From assembly GCA_036278755.1 (NCBI GenBank), contig DASUKL010000056.1, forward strand, positions 1 through 19,515: a stretch of 19,515 bases of DNA. Reading direction: 5' to 3'. The notes under the pieces are model-generated. The model had not been told where the DNA came from. It saw nothing but the letters and a program-made list of their open reading frames with translations, and made no database searches. The DNA is from DASUKL01 sp036278755. Lineage in GTDB: Bacteria; Chloroflexota; Limnocylindria; Limnocylindrales; CSP1-4. Position numbers and translations under genes: made by a program. Of this stretch, positions 1 through 6,856 are shown piece after piece (position 1 is the first letter of the stretch; each line of letters begins with the position of its first letter).

Positions 1-1
1 C

Positions 2-223
2 CTCCTGATCGTGGCCCTGGTGGTCGTCCTCTTCGTCAGCCTGACGACGATCTTCCTCCTCCGTCTCGTGGCGGCCGACCGCCGCGCCCGCCGCGCGCCG
101 CTCCGCAGCGGGGCGAGGCCCACGGTCGGCCAGCTCGAGGACGCCGGTCAGGCTGACTCGGTCCGTGCGCCATCGTCGACGGACGCATCGGACGCATCGG
201 ACGCACGGGACGAACGGGGGTAG
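2..223 (+). CDS. C-terminal part of a membrane-anchored protein (5' end outside window)
   Basis: The frame is open from the window edge to a TAG at 221-223, so this is probably the tail of a gene that starts upstream. A GTG at 11 could also serve as a start. The first 20 or so residues are a continuous hydrophobic stretch (LLIVALVVVLFVSLTTIFLL), which looks like one transmembrane helix. An Arg-rich stretch and a polar Ala/Ser/Asp tail follow, as expected for a cytoplasmic end under the positive-inside rule. The tail contains a short repeat of Asp-Ala-Ser coded by a repeated GACGCATCG. I do not recognise the family. It could equally be a small single-span protein of about 70 residues. Confidence 0.45.
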   Translation, partial: LLIVALVVVLFVSLTTIFLLRLVAADRRARRAPLRSGARPTVGQLEDAGQADSVRAPSSTDASDASDARDERG

Positions 224-566
224 AGGAGCAGACCGTCCGCTCACGCCCCGCAGGTCTACGCGATCACGTTCGCTCGTCGGGCCGCCGGGGGCCTGTTCGT
301 TCGGTGATGGCGGAGGACCGTCGATCTGACGCTCAGGATCGCCCCCGGTGTCCGATGGTCGCGAAGGGTCGCATGGCTGGACGGCATCCGCGGGTCCGGA
401 CCGTGCGTGATCGCGAAAAGGCGCCGGACCGCGCCCGACGTCCGGACGGCCACGGATCCGGGCACGGCCGCTCCGCGGCCCGGTGAAGCGTGGCGCGGCA
501 GCATGCGACAATGGCGCCGCCCCCGTCGTCGCTTCGCCTACGACCGCATCAGGAGTCCCGGCCCGC
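224..566. other. Intergenic region with no convincing gene
   Basis: Short open frames exist here on both strands, but they are Arg/Pro-rich, lack ribosome binding sites and resemble no family, so I read them as chance. A GACAAT at 507-512 could be a -10 element for the gene at 567, but its -35 region is poor. An AGGAG at 551-555 serves as the ribosome binding site for that gene. Confidence 0.4.
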
Positions 567-893
567 ATGCCCGTCCTGGCCACGTTCTTCTCCGTCCGCC
601 GCGGCCGCGACGCGTTCTTCAAGTTCTTCATGCGCACCGTCTTCCCGCGCCAGATCCACGAGTACGAGACGAAGTTCGGGATCCGCTTCCTGGGCTGGTA
701 CAACGTGGCCTATGGCTGGGACTTCGACAACGTCATCCTCTTCGACCTGCCTGACTACGCCACGGTCGACAAGCTCGAGGCGGATGAGGCCACGCGGGCC
801 CTGGGCCATCGGGCCGGTGAGTGGATGTTCGAGCGGCATCATGCGATGTTCCTCCGGGAGCGGATGGGACCGGACCTCGAGTACCACCCCTAG
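567..893 (+). CDS. Small conserved-looking hypothetical protein, possible ferredoxin-like alpha/beta fold
   Basis: This encodes 108 residues with no signal peptide or membrane segment. The ATG at 567 is preferred over an in-frame ATG at 483 because AGGAG lies 11 nt upstream and the extra 28 residues of the longer form are low-complexity. The chain alternates strand-like and helix-like segments: VLATFFSV at 3-10, a basic/aromatic helix at 11-36, FLGWYNVAYG at 41-50, NVILFDLPDY at 55-64 and a helix at 66-97. This order, with many aromatic residues, recalls small dimeric alpha/beta-barrel (ABM/NIPSNAP-like) proteins that bind or oxidise small molecules. That is a resemblance, not an identification. 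The gene lies 16 bp upstream of the next one and is probably cotranscribed with it. Confidence 0.75.
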   Translation: MPVLATFFSVRRGRDAFFKFFMRTVFPRQIHEYETKFGIRFLGWYNVAYGWDFDNVILFDLPDYATVDKLEADEATRALGHRAGEWMFERHHAMFLRERMGPDLEYHP

Positions 894-909
894 AGCGCGG
901 AGGCGGGCC

Positions 910-1911
910 ATGGAAGAGCACAACGTCGAACTCGGAGAGATCGCCAGCGAAGCCTCGGTCGAGCGCGCCGCCTTCCTGTCCGACGCGGCCCGCCAGCTGG
1001 AGCGCTTCCTGAAGCGCCAGCAGGATCGCATCCATGAGGTGGGTGGCCTCGTCCTCATCGATGACGACCCCGACTATCTCTCCGTCGCCCCGGACGGCTC
1101 GTTCCGCTCGCGGACCCGCTACCAGGACGAGAAGACGGGCGAGTGGGTCGCGGAGACGGAGGTCATCGAATCGGCCGGCGAGCTCATCGAGCTCTACAAC
1201 CCGGCCGAGATCTACGCCGCCTTCGCCGAGGCCGCCCGGGAGGCGGCCGGCTTCGCGCCCGAACCCACGGCCGCGGAAGGCCTGGCCGAAGCCGCCGGGC
1301 TGGCGCCCGAGGAGCGCATCGGCGTGCCCGAGGATCCCTACGCCGAGGTGGCCGACCACTGGGCCCGGGGCCAGGCCGAGGGGGGCGTCGAGGTCGAGGA
1401 CGAGCCGACCAGCGTCGACGAGGCCGCCGAGCGGCTCTACGACCTGGCCCTCAGCTTCCAGGAACGGAGCCAGCATCAGGAAGCCCATCTCATCGAGCAG
1501 TTCCAGGACGCGGCGGAGCCGCTGGCCCGCCACCTGGGCGACCTGCTGATCATCGACGACGACGACGAGCGGCTGACCCTGGCGGGCAGCGGCCAGCTCA
1601 AGGCCGAGGTCGTGCCGGAGGACGAGGAGGGCCGCTGGCGGTCGCTCGGCACGCCCGACGAGCTGGTCCAGTTCTACGACCCCACCGACGTCTTCGGTGA
1701 CGTGGCCGAATCGATCGCCGAGGCCTACCCCAGCGTGGCCAGCGAGGAAGGCCCGAGCCACGACGCCGACCAGGCCGACGACGACCAGGCCGACGACGAG
1801 GACGACGAAGACGCCGACGAAGTCGCAGATCTCGACGATGGGACCGAGGACGACGAGGACGACGAGGCCGACGAGGCCGAGGACGAGGCCAGGGGCGACG
1901 ATCGCGACTGA
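910..1911 (+). CDS. Acidic protein with a duplicated unknown domain
   Basis: This encodes 333 residues; the ATG has GGAGG six bases upstream. Two copies of one module are visible at about residues 14-114 and 169-275. Each has a long amphipathic helix, then a hydrophobic strand running into an acidic turn (GLVLIDDD at 46-53; DLLIIDDD at 211-218), a charged beta region ending in a Trp (EWV / RWR), and a closing segment (ELIELYNPAEIYAAF at 91-105; ELVQFYDPTDVFGDV at 251-265). The linker (115-168) is Ala/Glu-rich, and the tail (280-333) is almost entirely Asp, Glu and Ala. I see no catalytic motif or membrane segment. It sits just before pyrK and may share its transcript, but nothing links it functionally to pyrimidine synthesis. 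The tail could bind cations or basic proteins; that is speculation. Confidence 0.85.
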   Translation: MEEHNVELGEIASEASVERAAFLSDAARQLERFLKRQQDRIHEVGGLVLIDDDPDYLSVAPDGSFRSRTRYQDEKTGEWVAETEVIESAGELIELYNPAEIYAAFAEAAREAAGFAPEPTAAEGLAEAAGLAPEERIGVPEDPYAEVADHWARGQAEGGVEVEDEPTSVDEAAERLYDLALSFQERSQHQEAHLIEQFQDAAEPLARHLGDLLIIDDDDERLTLAGSGQLKAEVVPEDEEGRWRSLGTPDELVQFYDPTDVFGDVAESIAEAYPSVASEEGPSHDADQADDDQADDEDDEDADEVADLDDGTEDDEDDEADEAEDEARGDDRD

Positions 1912-1930
1912 ACCCCGCTCCGCCCGGCGC

Positions 1931-2803
1931 ATGCAGCTGGCCAGTGCGGAGCTCATGGAGAGCCGCGAGATCGTGCCCGGCCAGTGGCTGCAGACTTATC
2001 TCGCGCCGTGGCTCGTGGGCGGGGCCCGGGCTGGCCAGTTCGTCCACGTCCGGACGCCCGACTACGCCGGGCTCGTGCTGCGCCGGCCCTTCAGCCTGAA
2101 CACGGTCGACCGGGCGGCGGGCACCCTGACGATCCACTTCCGGGTCACGGGCAAGGGCACCGACACCATCGCCCGGGCCCGGCCCGGCGACCGCCTCGAG
2201 ATGCTGGGGCCCCTGGGCAAGCCCTTCGAGGTCGACCGGCGGACCCACCACGTCCTGCTCATCGCCGGCGGCCTGGGCATGGCCGGCGTGCGGGCCCTGG
2301 CCGACGAATCGCTGGCCGCGGGCCGGCAGGTCACGGTGCTCTTCGGGGCCCAGAGCGCGGCCCAGGTCTATCCCAGCGCCCTGCTGCCCGAGGAGGTCGA
2401 GTACGTCGTGGCCACCGACGACGGGTCGATCGGCCATCCCGGGCTGGTGATCGATCTCGTCACCCGGTACGAGGCCTGGGCCGACCAGGCCTTCGCCTGC
2501 GGGCCCTGGCCCATGCTGGCCGCCTTGGCCCGCCTGGCCGCAGGTCGCGACGCGCGTCTGGGCGTGGCCCGCCTGGGCCGCAAGCGGGGCGCCCGGTCCG
2601 CGACGCCCAGCGGCCCGCCGCGCGGCACGGCCGCCGCCCGCCGCCGGGCCTGGCTCCAGGTCTCCATGGAGCAGAACATGGGCTGTGCCGTGGGGGCCTG
2701 CCTGGGCTGCGTCGTGCTGGGTGTGGACGGGCCGCAGCGGGTCTGCCGGGAGGGGCCGGTCTTCGCGGCCGACGAGATCGCCTGGGAAGGGCCGGCGGCG
2801 TGA
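1931..2803 (+). CDS. pyrK: Dihydroorotate dehydrogenase electron-transfer subunit PyrK
   Basis: This is the iron-sulfur flavoprotein that passes electrons from PyrD to NAD+ in class 1B dihydroorotate dehydrogenase (290 residues, cytoplasmic). The FAD-binding motif RRPFSLN is at 51-57, and the NAD-binding loop IAGGLGMAGVRAL at 111-123 has Ala where many relatives have Pro. ACGPWPML at 189-196 is the usual C-terminal nucleotide-binding motif. Four cysteines (C252, C257, C260, C272; spacing CX4CX2CX11C) match the [2Fe-2S] site of this family. An Arg/Ala/Gly-rich insert of about 35 residues (206-240) precedes the cluster. No clear Shine-Dalgarno sequence precedes the ATG, but the start fits the family N terminus and lies 19 bp after the preceding gene. 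The stop overlaps the GTG of pyrD. Confidence 0.95.
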   Translation: MQLASAELMESREIVPGQWLQTYLAPWLVGGARAGQFVHVRTPDYAGLVLRRPFSLNTVDRAAGTLTIHFRVTGKGTDTIARARPGDRLEMLGPLGKPFEVDRRTHHVLLIAGGLGMAGVRALADESLAAGRQVTVLFGAQSAAQVYPSALLPEEVEYVVATDDGSIGHPGLVIDLVTRYEAWADQAFACGPWPMLAALARLAAGRDARLGVARLGRKRGARSATPSGPPRGTAAARRRAWLQVSMEQNMGCAVGACLGCVVLGVDGPQRVCREGPVFAADEIAWEGPAA

Positions 2804-4026
2804 AGCGGCGGCGCAGCGTCATCACCAGCCGCTCTGCGGTCCGCGATCCGTACCCCACCCCGCGCCGCCGGCCGGCCCTCATCGGCCCGGCGGCCGGCCG
2901 CCACACGGCACCGCCGCCCGAGGCCACGGCACCTTCGCCGGAGGTCGCGGGCCGCCCGGGGGCTGGCATCGCCCGTCGCGCGGACGGCCACGCCGCCACG
3001 GCGCCGGTCGACCTGACCGTGGACCTGGGCCGTGGCCTGCGCCTGGCCAACCCCGTCCTGGTCGCCTCGGGCACCTTCGGCTACGGCATCGAGTACGGCG
3101 ACGTGGTGGACATCCAGCGCCTGGGCGCCATCTGCTGCAAGGGCACCACCCTGGCCCCGCGTCAGGGCAACGTGCCGCCCCGGGTGACCGAGACGCCGGC
3201 CGGCATGCTGAACTCGATCGGCCTCCAGAACCCCGGCGTGGACGGCGTCATCGAGCGCTACGCGCCGCGCTGGGCGCGCTGGAAGGTGCCGGTCATCGTC
3301 AACGTCGCGGGCGAGTCGATCGAGGACTACGTGGCCGTGGTCCGGCGCCTCGAGGGCGTGCCCGGCGTGGCCGGCATCGAGCTCAACATCTCCTGCCCCA
3401 ACGTGGGCCGGGGCGGGCTCCAGTTCGCCCTCGACCCGGAAGGCGCGGAGGCCGTCACCGCGGCCGTCCGCCGGGCGACGGACCTGCCCCTCATGGTCAA
3501 GCTGTCGCCCAATGTCTCCGACGTGCGGGTCATCGCGCGGGCCGTGGAGGCCGGTGGGGCCGACGCCATCAGCGCCATCAATACGCTCTCCGGGCTGACC
3601 ATCGACCGGGCCCGACGGCGGCCCCTCCTGGGCAACACCTATGGCGGGCTGTCCGGCCCGGCGGTCAAGCCGGTCGCCTTGCGGATCGTCTTCGAGGTGG
3701 CCCAGACGGTGCGCCTGCCGATCGTGGCCATCGGCGGCGTGACGGAGCTGGCCGACGTCCTCGACTTCCTCATGGCCGGGGCCTGTGCCGTCCAGGTCGG
3801 GACGGCCATCTTCGCCGACCCGGGCTTGCCGGTCCGCCTCGTGGACGAGCTCGACGCCTGGTGCCGGGCGGAAGGGCTGGCCAGCCACCGCGACCTCGTG
3901 GGCGCCGCCCAGCCCGGTCGCTCCGACCCGCGTGCCAGCACCCATGGGAGTGCCCGCAGCGCCGCCAGCCGCGGCAGAGGTGCCGCCAGCCGCGCCAGCG
4001 CTCGCGGCGTGGAGTACCGCCCATGA
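2800..4026 (+). CDS. pyrD: Dihydroorotate dehydrogenase catalytic subunit (class 1B)
   Basis: This oxidises dihydroorotate to orotate with FMN, the fourth step of UMP synthesis. The GTG start overlaps the pyrK stop (GTGA), implying translational coupling; the partner PyrK is next door. The protein has 408 residues. The core begins near residue 70 (VDLTVDLGRGLRLANPVLVA). It contains the FMN/substrate motifs CCKGTT at 112-117, NSIGLQNPG at 138-146, the active-site loop NISCPN at 196-201 with catalytic-base Cys199 (Cys is the class 1 signature), GGLSGPAVKP at 282-291 and IGGV at 311-314. The first 68 residues (Pro/Arg/Ala-rich) and the last 38 (Ser/Ala/Arg/Gly-rich) are low-complexity extensions beyond the roughly 300-residue family length. 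A later start cannot be excluded for the N-terminal part. Confidence 0.95.
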   Translation: MKRRRSVITSRSAVRDPYPTPRRRPALIGPAAGRHTAPPPEATAPSPEVAGRPGAGIARRADGHAATAPVDLTVDLGRGLRLANPVLVASGTFGYGIEYGDVVDIQRLGAICCKGTTLAPRQGNVPPRVTETPAGMLNSIGLQNPGVDGVIERYAPRWARWKVPVIVNVAGESIEDYVAVVRRLEGVPGVAGIELNISCPNVGRGGLQFALDPEGAEAVTAAVRRATDLPLMVKLSPNVSDVRVIARAVEAGGADAISAINTLSGLTIDRARRRPLLGNTYGGLSGPAVKPVALRIVFEVAQTVRLPIVAIGGVTELADVLDFLMAGACAVQVGTAIFADPGLPVRLVDELDAWCRAEGLASHRDLVGAAQPGRSDPRASTHGSARSAASRGRGAASRASARGVEYRP

Positions 4027-4682
4027 CGGCCGCCCCGGAGCGGGCTGGAGCCGCCGCTCGGACGGAGGCCATCTTCCACCAGGCCGGCGCGCTGCGGAAC
4101 GGTCACTTCCGGCTCAAGAGCGGCCGCCACGGCGACCGCTACCTGGAGAAGTTCCAGGTCCTCCAGTTCCCCGCCGCGGTCACCGCCCTGTGTCAGGACA
4201 TGGCCACGTTCGGCCGGGCCGCCGACGGCAGCCCGGCCGTGGACCTGGTCGTCGGGCCGACGACGGGCGGCGTGATCCTGGCCTTCGAGACGGCCCGGCA
4301 GCTGGGGCTGCCCGGCTTCTTCGCCGAGGAGGTGGCCGGGGCTGCCGGGACGCCCGCCCGGCGCGAGTTCCGGCGCGGCTTCCGCATCGAGCCCGGCCAG
4401 CGTGTGCTGCTGGTGGACGACGTCCTGACCACGGGCGGCTCGCTGGAACGGATGGTGCCGCCCATCGAGGCGGCCGGCGGCGAGCTCCAGCGCTGCGTGG
4501 TCCTCGTCGATCGCTCGGGCGGGCTGGCCGAGATCAGCGGGCCATCGGGCCGGCGCTATCCGGTCGAGGCCCTCTGGACGCTCGACCTGCCGACCTACGA
4601 GCCGGGGCCGGCAAGCTGTCCGGGCTGTGCGGCGGACCTGCCCCTGGAGGCGCCGGGTTCGTCGGGGGCCGCAGGCTCCTAG
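4023..4682 (+). CDS. pyrE: Orotate phosphoribosyltransferase
   Basis: This joins orotate to PRPP to make orotidine monophosphate, the step after PyrD. The ATG overlaps the pyrD stop (ATGA). The protein has 219 residues. The PRPP-binding signature RVLLVDDVLTTGGSL lies at 127-141, preceded by the flexible-loop region and VVGPTTGGVILA at 77-88. The N-terminal substrate segment HFRLKSGRHGDRYLEK at 28-43 is typical (LKSGR). The C terminus carries LPTYEPGPASCPGCAADLPL at 189-208, a Cys-X2-Cys tail seen in one PyrE subgroup. The gene ends six bases before the stop of the converging fur-type gene, so no space is left for a conventional terminator between the two operons. Confidence 0.95.
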   Translation: MTAAPERAGAAARTEAIFHQAGALRNGHFRLKSGRHGDRYLEKFQVLQFPAAVTALCQDMATFGRAADGSPAVDLVVGPTTGGVILAFETARQLGLPGFFAEEVAGAAGTPARREFRRGFRIEPGQRVLLVDDVLTTGGSLERMVPPIEAAGGELQRCVVLVDRSGGLAEISGPSGRRYPVEALWTLDLPTYEPGPASCPGCAADLPLEAPGSSGAAGS

Positions 4683-4688
4683 GGTGTC

Positions 4689-5126
4689 CTAGCTGTCCGC
4701 GGTGCAGTCGCGGCAGCGGCCGGCGATGGTCAGGTGGCCCAGGTCGACCCGGAAGCCACGCGCCTGGCGTAGGCCGTCGAGCAGGCCGCGGGCCTCGTCG
4801 GGCTCGACCTCCCAGGTCCGGCCGCAAACGTCGCAGCGGAGGTGGGCGTGTTCCCGGGTGGGCAGGACGTGGTATTCCTGCCGGCCGTCCGGGCCGTGGC
4901 TGTGGTGGAGGTAGCCCACCTCCTCGAGCACCTCGAGGGTGCGATAGACGGTCGAGGGGGTGGTCAGGGCATCGCGCTCCCGGCAGCGCTCCACGACGTC
5001 GCTGCCGGTGACGTGCCCGTCCTGAGCGGCCAGGACCTCGAGGATGAGGCGGCGCTGTGGCGTCCAGCGCAGGCCGCGGGCGCGGAGCTGGGCCTGCACC
5101 CCACTCCAGGGGTCTGCCAGGGCCAT
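4689..5126 (-). CDS. Fur-family metal-responsive repressor
   Basis: This encodes 145 residues. The N-terminal winged-helix region (16-75) has RWTPQRRLILEVL at 20-32 and the recognition-helix signature TPSTVYRTLEVLEE at 56-69, typical of Fur, Zur, PerR and Nur. The C-terminal domain has two Cys-X2-Cys pairs (C98/C101 and C138/C141) for structural zinc and a His-rich segment (EYHV near 84-87, EHAH at 92-95) that supplies regulatory metal ligands. It is the last gene of a Co/Ni importer operon: its ATG follows the cbiO stop by two bases. It therefore probably represses cbiMQO when metal is sufficient, which makes a nickel-, cobalt- or zinc-sensing role more likely than iron. Sequence alone does not fix the metal. 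Confidence 0.9.
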   Translation of the reverse strand: MALADPWSGVQAQLRARGLRWTPQRRLILEVLAAQDGHVTGSDVVERCRERDALTTPSTVYRTLEVLEEVGYLHHSHGPDGRQEYHVLPTREHAHLRCDVCGRTWEVEPDEARGLLDGLRQARGFRVDLGHLTIAGRCRDCTADS

Positions 5127-5128
5127 GG

Positions 5129-5977
5129 TCAGACCGCCTCGGGGACGCTGGCGTCCGGTGCGTCGGTCGCCGCCGGGGCGTGGTGGCCCTCGTCGGTGCC
5201 ATGCGGGTGCGAGTGGCGGATGCCGCCGTGCTCGTGGAGGTGCTCGTGGATGAGGTTGGCCCGGATGAGGAGCTCGCGGTCGTTCAGGATGTCCTCGGGC
5301 GAGCCATCGGCCAGGACCCGGCGCTCCTCGCCCAGGACCACGACGCGGTCGGCGATGATCGGCACGATGTCCAGCTCGTGGGTCGCGGTGACGATCGTCC
5401 GGCCCTCGTCGGCCAGCCGCCGGATGAGGTTCACCAGGACCCACTTGGTGCGCGGATCGAGCGAGGCCGTGGGCTCGTCGAGCAGGACGACCGCGGGCTC
5501 CAGGGAGAGGACGCTGGCGATGGCGGCCCGCTTCTTCTCGCCGCCGGACAGCTCGAAGGGGGCCCGATCGGCCAGCCCGGCGATATCCATGGCCGCCAGG
5601 GCCCGGTCGCAGGAGCGCTTGACCTCCTCGGGCGAGAGGCCGAGCTGCAGCGGCCCGAAGGCCACGTCGTCGAGGACCGTGGCGCTGAAGAGCTGGATGT
5701 CCGGATCCTGGAAGACGAGGCCCACCTGGCGGTGGAAGCGGAAGGCCTCGAAGCCGTCGGCCACGGCCGCCACGTCTTGGTCCAGGGCTCGCAGCGTGCC
5801 CTCGGTGGGGGCGATGATCCCATCGAGCAGCTTGAGCAAGGTCGACTTGCCGCTCCCGTTTGCGCCCAGCACGGCCACCTGCTCGCCGGTGGCGATGTCG
5901 AGGTCGATGCCGTCGAGCGCCACATGACGTCCGTTGTAGACGTAGCGGACGCCGCGCAGGGAGAAGACATCCGTCAC
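5129..5977 (-). CDS. cbiO: Cobalt/nickel ECF transporter ATP-binding protein with His-rich tail
   Basis: This is the ATPase that powers the CbiMQ importer (282 residues, cytoplasmic face of the membrane). Walker A GANGSGKST is at 38-46, the Q-loop region VFQDPDIQLF at 88-97, the ABC signature LSGGE at 143-147, Walker B VVLLDEP at 163-169, and the switch His is in ATHE at 198-201. The GTG start overlaps the cbiQ stop (GTGA). The last 40 or so residues are an extension with eight or more histidines (from HEHLHEH at 244-250 through RHSHPHG at 254-260 to GHH at 264-266). This should bind transition metals and may buffer or sense imported Co or Ni. Family assignment is firm; the role of the tail is inferred. 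Confidence 0.95.
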   Translation of the reverse strand: MTDVFSLRGVRYVYNGRHVALDGIDLDIATGEQVAVLGANGSGKSTLLKLLDGIIAPTEGTLRALDQDVAAVADGFEAFRFHRQVGLVFQDPDIQLFSATVLDDVAFGPLQLGLSPEEVKRSCDRALAAMDIAGLADRAPFELSGGEKKRAAIASVLSLEPAVVLLDEPTASLDPRTKWVLVNLIRRLADEGRTIVTATHELDIVPIIADRVVVLGEERRVLADGSPEDILNDRELLIRANLIHEHLHEHGGIRHSHPHGTDEGHHAPAATDAPDASVPEAV

Positions 5978-6855
5978 GGCACGAACCGGCCGGCCACCAC
6001 GCCCGCTGCGGCCAGGGCCACCGCCCCGGCCAGGGCCAGGCCGTCGCGGAACGTGAAGCGGAAGGTGCTGTAGACCCGGATCTCGCCGCTGAAGCCGCGG
6101 GCCATCATGGCCGCATAGACGTCGTTGCTCATCTTGAAGGCCCGGCTCACGAGGTTGCCCATCGTGCCACCGATGAAGTGGCGCTGTTCCCGGCCGCTGG
6201 TCCGGGCCACCATGCGGCTCTTGCGGGCCAGGAGCACGCCGTTAGCCGTGTGCAGGAAGAGGAAGACGTAGCGGTAGGTCATCGACAGCACGAGGACGAA
6301 GATCTGCGGCACCCGCAGGAGGCGCAGGCTCTTCAGCAGGTCGGCCCAGGGCGTGGTCATGACCAGCAGGACGGCCAGCGAGACGCTGACCCCTACCCGG
6401 GCCACGAAGATGACCGCGCCGACGATGCCGGGCACCGAGGGGGCCAGATGCAGCGGGCCCAGGGGCAGGTCGAAGAGGCGCGGACCGGGGACCAGGAAGA
6501 GGGCCGGGATGACGACGATGCCGGCGAAGAAGGGGATCCCCAGCCAGACCCGCTTGACGAAGAAGGCGAAGGGCACGTGGCTGGCCCGGGCCGCGGCCAG
6601 GGTGACGATGTAGAGCGCGGCCAGGACCGTGAGCGAGCCGGTCATGCTGGCGGCCAGGACGAGGGCCAGGAACATGCCCAGCTTCGCCCGCGGGTCCAGG
6701 CCCTGGAGCCAGCCCGACTGGCGGGCGTGCTGCTCGGTGAAGACGGCCCGCTCGATGGACTCGGTGATGCTGCCCAGGGTCTTCTCCAGCCAGCCGATGC
6801 GGCCCTCGCGGCTCTCGCGTCCCTTGGCCGCGGCCGCGGATGACGTCGCGCCCAT
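5974..6855 (-). CDS. cbiQ: Cobalt/nickel ECF transporter transmembrane protein CbiQ
   Basis: This is the EcfT-type coupling subunit of 293 residues that links CbiO ATP hydrolysis to CbiM. Hydrophobic spans lie at about 60-90, 98-123, 142-166, 186-205 and 271-290. LDPRAKLGMFLALVLA at 53-68 is the typical start of the first helix in CbiQ/EcfT proteins, and the cytoplasmic coupling-helix motif appears as YAAMMARGFSG at 247-257 (Ala-Arg-Gly). The first 50 residues form a polar extension. The ATG at 6855 lies one base after the cbiM stop, and the stop overlaps the GTG of cbiO, so the three subunits are translationally coupled. Confidence 0.93.
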   Translation of the reverse strand: MGATSSAAAAKGRESREGRIGWLEKTLGSITESIERAVFTEQHARQSGWLQGLDPRAKLGMFLALVLAASMTGSLTVLAALYIVTLAAARASHVPFAFFVKRVWLGIPFFAGIVVIPALFLVPGPRLFDLPLGPLHLAPSVPGIVGAVIFVARVGVSVSLAVLLVMTTPWADLLKSLRLLRVPQIFVLVLSMTYRYVFLFLHTANGVLLARKSRMVARTSGREQRHFIGGTMGNLVSRAFKMSNDVYAAMMARGFSGEIRVYSTFRFTFRDGLALAGAVALAAAGVVAGRFVP

Positions 6856-6856
6856 C

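Noticed and set aside
181..210. Short tandem repeat of GACGCATCG
   Set aside because: Only two to three copies within an Asp/Ala/Ser-coding tail. It is ordinary low-complexity coding sequence.
733..1956. Long open frame on the minus strand opposite the acidic repeat protein
   Set aside because: High GC content makes long antisense frames common. This translation is Val/Gly/Leu-rich because it reads the complement of Asp/Glu codons, and the plus-strand gene has a good ribosome binding site and repeat structure.
2368..3945. 525-codon minus-strand open frame over pyrK and pyrD
   Set aside because: It lies opposite two unmistakable enzyme genes and has no recognisable domain.
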